From an uncultured Microbacterium sp. (GTDB taxonomy: Bacteria > Actinomycetota > Actinomycetes > Actinomycetales > Microbacteriaceae): a DNA stretch of 13,165 nt. The notes below the pieces were generated by a model, which made no database searches, was not told where the DNA came from, and saw nothing but the letters and a program-made list of their open reading frames with translations. The stretch covers positions 1-13,165 of the forward strand of contig CALANM010000117.1 in the NCBI GenBank assembly GCA_937926065.1, in the 5' to 3' direction. Numbering within the stretch: position 1 is the stretch's first letter; each line of letters begins with the position of its first letter. This document shows, one piece after another, positions 6,942 to 12,037 of the stretch. The translations under genes were made by a program, and so were the position numbers.

Positions 6942-6962
6942 AACGAACCGGGATGCCCCGGA

Positions 6963-6967
6963 AAGGA
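6963..6967 (+). promoter_or_regulatory. ribosome binding site (AAGGA) deciding the fprA start
   Basis: AAGGA within GAAAGGAAAC lies 6 nt before the ATG at 6974. An in-frame ATG at 6953 lies upstream of this site and has no ribosome binding site of its own, so 6974 is the start. It is the clearest Shine-Dalgarno sequence in the window. Confidence 0.85.
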
Positions 6968-6973
6968 AACAGA

Positions 6974-8347
6974 ATGACCAAGCTCAGGCTGGCCATCGTC
7001 GGAGCCGGACCCGCCGGCATCTATGCCGCGGACATCCTGCTCAAGGCCGAGCGGAAGTTCGACGTGTCGATCGATCTGTTCGACCAGCTGCCTGCGCCGT
7101 ACGGCCTCGTCCGCTATGGCGTCGCTCCCGACCACCCGCGCATCAAGGGCATCATCACGGCGCTGCGTGACGTGCTCGACCGCGGCGACATCCGCATCTT
7201 CGGCAATGTCCGCTTCGGACACGACCTCCACCTCGAGGACCTCAAGCGTCACTACAACGCGGTCATCTTCGCGACGGGCGCCATCCGCGATGCCGACCTC
7301 GACATCCCCGGCATCGACGCCGAGGGGTCGTTCGGCGCGGCCGACTTCGTCAGCTGGTACGACGGGCACCCCGACTTCCCGCGAGAGTGGCCGCTGGACG
7401 CGTCGTCGGTCGCCGTCATCGGCAATGGAAACGTCGCACTCGATGTTGCCCGTGTGCTGGCCAAGCATGCCGAAGACCTGCTGGTCACCGAGATCCCGGC
7501 CAATGTGCAGGCCGGCCTCGAGGCGTCGAAGGTCACCGATGTGCACGTGTTCGGCCGCCGCGGTCCCGCGCAGGTGAAGTTCACGCCGCTGGAGCTTCGC
7601 GAGCTCGGCGAGCTGCGTGATGTCGACATGGTCGTCTACGACGAGGACTTCGACTACGACGAGGCCAGCCGCGCCGCCATCGCCAGCAACAAGCAGGTCA
7701 TGGTGATCGACCGCGTGCTGCAGTCGTGGCGCCAGCGTCCCAGCGTCAACAACGCGGGCGGCGAGGCGAGCCGCCGTCTCCACCTGCACTTCTACGCCAA
7801 GCCCGTCGAGGTGAAGAAGGACGAGAACGGTCGCGTGTCGGCGTTCGTCTATGAGCGCACGCGGCCCGACGGGCAGGGCGGGGTCGTCGGCACGGGCGAG
7901 CTGCGCGAGGTCCCGGTGCAGCAGATCTACCGTGCGGTCGGCTACTTCGGCTCGCCGCTTCCGGGCGTCCCGTTCGACAAGCGCCACGGCGTCATCCCCA
8001 ATCACGAGGGTCAGGTGCTGCGCAAAGACTCGAACGAGCGCGTTCCGGGCGTGTACGCGACGGGCTGGATCAAGCGCGGCCCGGTGGGCCTGATCGGCCA
8101 CACGAAGTCGGATGCCATGGAGACGATCCGGCACCTGATCAACGACCAGGGCTCGTGGTGGACGCCGGAAGACCCGTCCGACGAGGCGATCCCGGCGCTG
8201 CTGGCCGAGCGCGGTGTGCGCTGGACCGACCTCGACGGCTGGCACCGTCTCGACGAGCACGAGATGGCGCTCGGCGCCGCTCAGGACCGTGCGCGCATCA
8301 AGGTCGTCGAGCGTGAGGAGATGGTCGTCGTCTCCCGCGGCGAGTGA
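6974..8347 (+). CDS. fprA: Ferredoxin/adrenodoxin--NADP+ reductase (FprA type)
   Basis: This FAD flavoprotein passes electrons between NADPH and ferredoxins, acting in the cytoplasm. The 457-residue length fits the adrenodoxin-reductase (FprA) family. The FAD dinucleotide motif is VGAGPAGIYAA (9-19), followed by APYGLVRYGVAPDHPRIKG (41-59), which is characteristic of this family. ATGAIRD (100-106) is the conserved ATG motif, the NADP motif is VIGNGNVALDVAR (148-160), GRRGPAQVKFT (194-204) is the family's NADP phosphate region, and GWIKRGPVGLIGHTKSDA (364-381) closes the FAD site. No ferredoxin domain is fused, so the partner ferredoxin is encoded elsewhere. It follows the menaquinone genes by 75 bp and is one of the few genes here with a proper ribosome binding site. 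Confidence 0.94.
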   Translation: MTKLRLAIVGAGPAGIYAADILLKAERKFDVSIDLFDQLPAPYGLVRYGVAPDHPRIKGIITALRDVLDRGDIRIFGNVRFGHDLHLEDLKRHYNAVIFATGAIRDADLDIPGIDAEGSFGAADFVSWYDGHPDFPREWPLDASSVAVIGNGNVALDVARVLAKHAEDLLVTEIPANVQAGLEASKVTDVHVFGRRGPAQVKFTPLELRELGELRDVDMVVYDEDFDYDEASRAAIASNKQVMVIDRVLQSWRQRPSVNNAGGEASRRLHLHFYAKPVEVKKDENGRVSAFVYERTRPDGQGGVVGTGELREVPVQQIYRAVGYFGSPLPGVPFDKRHGVIPNHEGQVLRKDSNERVPGVYATGWIKRGPVGLIGHTKSDAMETIRHLINDQGSWWTPEDPSDEAIPALLAERGVRWTDLDGWHRLDEHEMALGAAQDRARIKVVEREEMVVVSRGE

Positions 8348-8392
8348 CCCCCGACGCCCTCGGTTCGGCCGGTGACCGCGTGTCGCCGCAGA

Positions 8393-8398
8393 TAGGGT
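8393..8398 (+). promoter_or_regulatory. putative -10 box (TAGGGT) of a leaderless hydrolase promoter
   Basis: TAGGGT is followed by GGGGCC and the ATG at 8405, a 6-nt spacing. It separates transcription of the hydrolase pair from fprA. No ribosome binding site is visible between box and ATG; a GTGACC at 8372-8377 is too close to be a standard -35 box. Confidence 0.6.
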
Positions 8399-8404
8399 GG
8401 GGCC

Positions 8405-9397
8405 ATGGCCGACGCCCGACGCCGTGACGCCCTCTGGCGCCCCGACGTGCTGGGGAAGGGGTTCGCGCAGCGCACCCTTCAGCTCGAGCCGGATGCCGAA
8501 GGCGACGTCGTCGCGACGCTCGTGCGCCGGCTCCCTGACCCGCTGCGGGGCGGCTTCGGCCCCCTGCGCGGCGTCGACGTCCTGTACGTCCACGGCTGGT
8601 CCGACTACTTCTTCCAGACAGAGCTCGCGCGCTTCTGGACCGACCGCGGCGCCCGGTTCTATGCGCTCGACCTGCGCAAGTACGGCCGCAGCTTCCGGGA
8701 GGGTCAGACGCCGGGCTACATCTCGTCGCTCGACGACTACGACGCAGACATCGCCGCGGCGCTCAGGGTCATGCGGGAGGGCGGTCCGCGCCGCCTGGTG
8801 CTTCTCGGGCATTCGACGGGCGGGCTGATTCTGACGCTGTGGGCGGCACGGCATCCGCGTGCGGCGTCGGCGCTCGTGCTCAACAGTCCGTGGCTGGAGT
8901 TGCAGCTCGGGCAGTTCGGGCGTCAGGCGCTCACGCCTCTCGTGCGCGCTGCCGCGAAGGTCGATCCGCTCGGCCGGCATCCGGAGGTGGATCTCGGCTT
9001 CTACACGCGCGCGCAGCGCGAGCTCGGCACGCTGCCGCACGTTCCGGGCGCTGAGGCATGGCGTCCTGAGCGCGGATTCTCGACGCACCCCGGCTGGCTG
9101 GCGGCGATCCTCGCCGGTCATGCCCGGGTCGCGGCCGGCGTCGAGGTGGGGTGCCCCACGCTCGTGATGCTGTCGTCGGCGTGGACGCCGCCGCTGCAGT
9201 GGTCGGATGCCATGACCTCCACCGATTCGGTGCTCGACGTCGACGACATCGCCCGCGCGTCGACGCGCATCGGCTCGCTCGTGACGATCGCGCGCATCCC
9301 CGACGCGATCCACGACGTGTTCCTCTCGCGCGCCGAACCACGCGCACAGGCTTATGCGATCCTCGACCGCTGGATCTCCGGAGGCGCCCTTGTCTGA
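8405..9397 (+). CDS. Alpha/beta hydrolase (serine hydrolase/lysophospholipase-like), substrate unknown
   Basis: A cytoplasmic alpha/beta hydrolase of 330 residues with no signal peptide. Visible elements in order are the oxyanion-side turn YVHGWSDYFF (61-70), ALDLRKYGRS (87-96), the nucleophile elbow LLGHSTGG (133-140, Ser137), a cap-like stretch around 163-240, the strand PTLVMLSSAW (251-260), a likely catalytic acid at Asp278 or Asp280 (VLDVDD), and the catalytic His303 in DAIHDVFLS. The pattern is that of monoglyceride lipase/lysophospholipase-like proteins; the substrate cannot be read. The start ATG is fixed by the TAGGGT box. The last codons overlap the next gene by 8 bp, so the two are probably translated together. 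Confidence 0.88.
   Translation: MADARRRDALWRPDVLGKGFAQRTLQLEPDAEGDVVATLVRRLPDPLRGGFGPLRGVDVLYVHGWSDYFFQTELARFWTDRGARFYALDLRKYGRSFREGQTPGYISSLDDYDADIAAALRVMREGGPRRLVLLGHSTGGLILTLWAARHPRAASALVLNSPWLELQLGQFGRQALTPLVRAAAKVDPLGRHPEVDLGFYTRAQRELGTLPHVPGAEAWRPERGFSTHPGWLAAILAGHARVAAGVEVGCPTLVMLSSAWTPPLQWSDAMTSTDSVLDVDDIARASTRIGSLVTIARIPDAIHDVFLSRAEPRAQAYAILDRWISGGALV
9380..9384 (+). promoter_or_regulatory. ribosome binding site (GGAGG) deciding a TTG start
   Basis: GGAGG lies 5 nt before TTG at 9390 and 14 nt before the next in-frame ATG at 9399. The spacing favours TTG as start. The site lies inside the end of the hydrolase gene, which would couple translation. Confidence 0.6.
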
Positions 9398-9725
9398 CAT
9401 GACCCCTTCTTCCGGGCCGGAGCCCAGCGAGCTCGACAAGGCGGCCGCCTGGCTTGAGCGGCTCACACGGGACCCCCTCGCGGATGCCGTGCGTGGCCGG
9501 GTGCGAGTGGTCGCCGTGTCGGAGCCTGCGGCGCGCGGCCGGTATCAGGAGTGTGATCTCGACCTGCTCGTGGAGGCCGACGGCGTCCCGCCGACCCGCG
9601 TGCGCCAGCAGCTCGTGTTCCCCCGCAAGACGTGGCCGCGTGCGGGCGATGTCGTGCCCGCACGCGTCTCCCGGTCGAATCCCGAGGTCTTCGAGGCCGA
9701 CTGGGACCGGCTCACCCGGCGCTGA
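9390..9725 (+). CDS. Small unknown protein, coupled to the hydrolase gene
   Basis: I do not recognise a named family. With the TTG start the protein has 111 residues (108 with ATG at 9399). It has a polar N-terminus, a short helix ELDKAAAWLERL (14-25), then alternating strands: RGRVRVVAVSEP (35-46), CDLDLLVEA (55-63), RVRQQLVFPRK (70-80), DVVPARVSRSNPEVFEADWD (87-106). The last segment resembles the end of small actinobacterial beta-barrel domains where a strand is followed by a prolyl turn and E/D-W-D; this likeness is impressionistic. It has no signal peptide or membrane segment. Upstream it overlaps the hydrolase by 8 bp; downstream its 3' end overlaps the opposing peptidase gene by 14 bp. 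Confidence 0.75.
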   Translation: MSDMTPSSGPEPSELDKAAAWLERLTRDPLADAVRGRVRVVAVSEPAARGRYQECDLDLLVEADGVPPTRVRQQLVFPRKTWPRAGDVVPARVSRSNPEVFEADWDRLTRR

Positions 9726-11910
9726 GGCCCCGGGGCTTCGTCGTCACCCGCCAGTTGCCGGTCGATTTGCCCCAGCCGTATGCCGCGTTCCAGTGCGCGC
9801 CCGCGCCGAACCTGCTGCCGGAGCTCAGAGCGACGTGAACGCCGTGCCGGGCGAACCCGACGATGTCGGCGCGCCCGTCGCCGTTCGCGTCGACGACGGC
9901 GCGGGGCATGAGCCCGAGGGTCCATTCGCGTGAGCCGTAGTCCTTGGTCCACAGCGCGGGGGAGGTGAATGACGAGCCGGTATTGCGGGCGACGTACGCG
10001 CCCCCGGGGCGCAGACCGACCACGTCCAGTCGGCCGTCCCCGTTGACGTCGGCGAGCGTGCGCGGGTCGCGCTTGACGCGCCAGCCGGTCGACGATGTGT
10101 TGTACCCGAAGCTGCCCGACCACTTCTTGGCGGTCGCGAACGACGACCCGGTGTTGAGGGCCACGTGCACGCCGTTGCGGCCGAAGCCCACGATGTCGGG
10201 TCGCCCGTCTCCGTTCATGTCGGCGAGCGTCCGCGGGGTGATGTCGGCGCGCCATCCGCGGCTGCCGCTGAACGCGGACGTCCAGCGGGTCGGCGAGCGG
10301 AACGCGCTGCCCGTGCTGAGGGCGACCTTGACACCCGCCTTGCTGAACCCGATCAGGTCGGCGCGCCCGTCGCCGTTGACGTCGTCGACGAGGCGTACGT
10401 GCCGTGTCGTGGTCCATCCCTCAGCCGACCCGAAGTCGCCTCTGAGCCAGTAGGAGGCCGGCCCGAACGATGAGCCGCGATTGAGGGCGACCTTCACGCC
10501 CGCTTTGCCGATGCCGACGATGTCGAGCCGCCCGTCGCCGTTCACATCGGCGAGCGTGCGGATGTGGTTGCTCAATGTCCATCCGTCGCCGTAGCCCCAC
10601 CCTGACGCCCAGCGGGTGGCCTTGGAGAACTTGCCTGCGCCGTTGCCTTTCGCCACCATGACGGCGTTCTCGCGGAATCCGATGATGTCCGGGTCTCCGT
10701 CGCCCGTGACGTCGATCACCATGCGCAGAGACTTCGAGGTCGACCAGCCCGTGGACGTGCCGAAGCCTGACACGGCCGACACCGCCGAGCTGTATGAGCT
10801 TCCTCGGCTCAGCGAGGTCTGGACTCCTTTGGCTCCGAAGCCGACGATGTCGGGCCGGCCGTCGGAGTTGAGGTCGGTGTCCCAGGCGACGACTTCTGTG
10901 CGGTCGTCGATGCCATTGCCGTTCCAGTCGGGACGGCTGGCCTTCGGTTTCGACGGTCCGACACGGGTCGACGCCGTCAGGCAGCAGGTGACGCGCTTCG
11001 AGGTGAGGACCTTCTTGCCGGCCATGTCACGCCACACGCCGTAGTAGTAGGTGCTGAGGTCGCGCAGGACGAACCGGTCGAACTGGATGCCGCTCACGGG
11101 GATGTACTTGCGCTTGCCGCTCGGGACGTCGACCGCCTCGTTGAGGATCGACAGGTGCACGTGGGGGCTGCTGCCGGGAGTGCCGCCGCAGGGAAGGGTC
11201 TGCCCGGCGTAGCCGAGCACCGTGCCCGCCTCGACCCACTTGCCGATGAGCCCCGACTTCGCGCCGCGCAGGTGGTAATACTCCGACATCCAGCCGCCGC
11301 CGTGGTCGACACCGAGGAACCAGCCGTTCGCGCACCGCACCCGGTACACCGTGCCCGCAGCGACCGCGCGGACGGCCTTCGCGCTCGAGCTGAGCGGGGC
11401 GAAGTCGATGGCGCCGCGGTGGATGCCGTCGCTGTCGGCGTGCGAGCCGCTCGCGCCCCAGCGCTTTCCCGGCTGCCACGGGAAGTGGAACACGGGCTGG
11501 GGGCCGTAGCTGGCGGCGAGGCGCTGTGTGGCCGCCATGGGCCGCTCGGGAAGCTCGCGCGTGAGCTCCATTGTGGGGCCGTCGTACTCGTGGACGTCGT
11601 CCTCGGGGTCGATCGGCTCGGCCTCGTCGGTCGGCTCGGGGGTGGGGGTCTCGGTCGGCAGCGGCTTCTGGGTGGGCGTCGGCTCCGGGGTCGCCGTCGG
11701 ATCGGGCTCGGGGTCGGGGTCTGGTTCGGGGTCGGCCGGGTCTTCGGGCTCGGGCGTCGCGGCATCCGGTTCGGGGGTCGGAGTCACCTCCACGCCGGGA
11801 GCGTCGAGGGGATCGACGGTCTCGGCCACGGCCGCATTGAGCGGCACGAGCGAGACGATGAGCGCGCCGATCGCGCACCAGCCGACGATGAGTTTCCTTG
11901 CTTTCCGCAT
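9712..11910 (-). CDS. Secreted M23 (LasA/beta-lytic-like) metallopeptidase with seven FG-GAP/VCBS repeats
   Basis: A predicted exported cell-wall hydrolase of 732 residues. Residues 1-29 form a Sec signal peptide (MRKARK, hydrophobic core, AVA before Glu30). Residues about 42-100 are a linker of Pro, Glu, Asp and Thr. Residues about 136-265 are an M23 peptidase domain with candidate zinc and catalytic residues His157, Asp169, His213 (YYHL) and His250/His252 (SSPHVHLSIL), which should cut peptidoglycan cross-bridges or stems. A calcium-loop-like DWNGNGIDD (328-336) precedes seven repeats of 53-57 residues (346-732), each beginning D-x-N/T-x-D-G-x-x-D followed by I/V-G-F. There is no LPxTG, lipobox or late membrane segment, so release or non-covalent wall binding is expected. 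The ATG has a ribosome binding site, GGAGAGG (11915-11921 on the minus strand). Activity and target are inferred. Confidence 0.9.
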   Translation of the reverse strand: MRKARKLIVGWCAIGALIVSLVPLNAAVAETVDPLDAPGVEVTPTPEPDAATPEPEDPADPEPDPDPEPDPTATPEPTPTQKPLPTETPTPEPTDEAEPIDPEDDVHEYDGPTMELTRELPERPMAATQRLAASYGPQPVFHFPWQPGKRWGASGSHADSDGIHRGAIDFAPLSSSAKAVRAVAAGTVYRVRCANGWFLGVDHGGGWMSEYYHLRGAKSGLIGKWVEAGTVLGYAGQTLPCGGTPGSSPHVHLSILNEAVDVPSGKRKYIPVSGIQFDRFVLRDLSTYYYGVWRDMAGKKVLTSKRVTCCLTASTRVGPSKPKASRPDWNGNGIDDRTEVVAWDTDLNSDGRPDIVGFGAKGVQTSLSRGSSYSSAVSAVSGFGTSTGWSTSKSLRMVIDVTGDGDPDIIGFRENAVMVAKGNGAGKFSKATRWASGWGYGDGWTLSNHIRTLADVNGDGRLDIVGIGKAGVKVALNRGSSFGPASYWLRGDFGSAEGWTTTRHVRLVDDVNGDGRADLIGFSKAGVKVALSTGSAFRSPTRWTSAFSGSRGWRADITPRTLADMNGDGRPDIVGFGRNGVHVALNTGSSFATAKKWSGSFGYNTSSTGWRVKRDPRTLADVNGDGRLDVVGLRPGGAYVARNTGSSFTSPALWTKDYGSREWTLGLMPRAVVDANGDGRADIVGFARHGVHVALSSGSRFGAGAHWNAAYGWGKSTGNWRVTTKPRGLSAG
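9715..10875 (-). repeat. seven tandem FG-GAP/VCBS repeats, about 164 bp each
   Basis: The calcium-loop motifs begin at residues 346, 400, 455, 510, 564, 621 and 674 of the peptidase, giving a period of 53-57 residues. At DNA level the loop segments are alike in the middle repeats, while the rest of each unit has diverged, so this is an old protein-level repeat and not a recent DNA duplication. Seven units of this size fit one full beta-propeller. Confidence 0.85.
11611..11787 (-). repeat. low-complexity Pro/Glu/Asp/Thr linker region of the peptidase
   Basis: This stretch encodes residues 42-100, nearly all Pro, Glu, Asp and Thr in short EP, DP and TP units. The linker is acidic and extended and may span the cell wall. 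The plus strand (template for this gene) is rich in short G runs. Confidence 0.85.
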
Positions 11911-11944
11911 CCGCCCTCTCCGGGTATCCCCAGATTGAAGCCCC

Positions 11945-11950
11945 AGCGTA
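11945..11950 (-). promoter_or_regulatory. possible -10 box (TACGCT) of the secreted peptidase
   Basis: On the minus strand TACGCT lies 34 nt before the ATG, which would give a leader of about 28 nt holding the ribosome binding site. No good -35 box is seen. A 6-bp inverted repeat, GGTATC (11923-11928) and GATACC (11963-11968), flanks the box. The rest of the 127-bp gap down to the dinB stop shows only the hairpins listed next. Confidence 0.35.
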
Positions 11951-11998
11951 TGTGCGGGTCACGATACCTCCGATGGGGGTTGACTTCGAACGGTCGCA

Positions 11999-12028
11999 CC
12001 CCGTATCGGGGGTCGGGCGGCGAGCCCG
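11999..12028 (-). terminator. two small hairpins after dinB, possible terminator
   Basis: CGGGC (12014-12018) pairs with GCCCG (12024-12028), and CCCCG (11999-12003) pairs with CGGGG (12007-12011). They lie 9 to 39 nt beyond the dinB stop codon. Stems are 5 bp each and no U-tract follows, so this is a weak candidate. Confidence 0.3.
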
Positions 12029-12037
12029 TCTCAGGCG

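Noticed and set aside
6953..6973. Upstream in-frame ATG as fprA start
   Set aside because: The ribosome binding site AAGGA lies between this ATG and the one at 6974, and the family's N-terminus begins right before the FAD motif.
5714..9466. Very long open frame on the minus strand (over 1200 codons) lying antisense to menG, the polyprenyl synthase, fprA and the hydrolase
   Set aside because: It is rich in Arg, Ala, Gly, His and Val with no domain pattern, and lies opposite four well-identified genes. Open antisense frames are a known by-product of GC-rich third codon positions.
9727..9736. GCCCCGGGGC palindrome as a bidirectional terminator between the convergent genes
   Set aside because: It has no loop, no U-tract, and lies within the coding end of the peptidase gene.
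10015..10875. Tandem similarity in the repeat region as a CRISPR or DNA-level tandem array
   Set aside because: The period is that of a protein repeat, similarity is concentrated on the calcium-loop codons, and the reading frame is open throughout.
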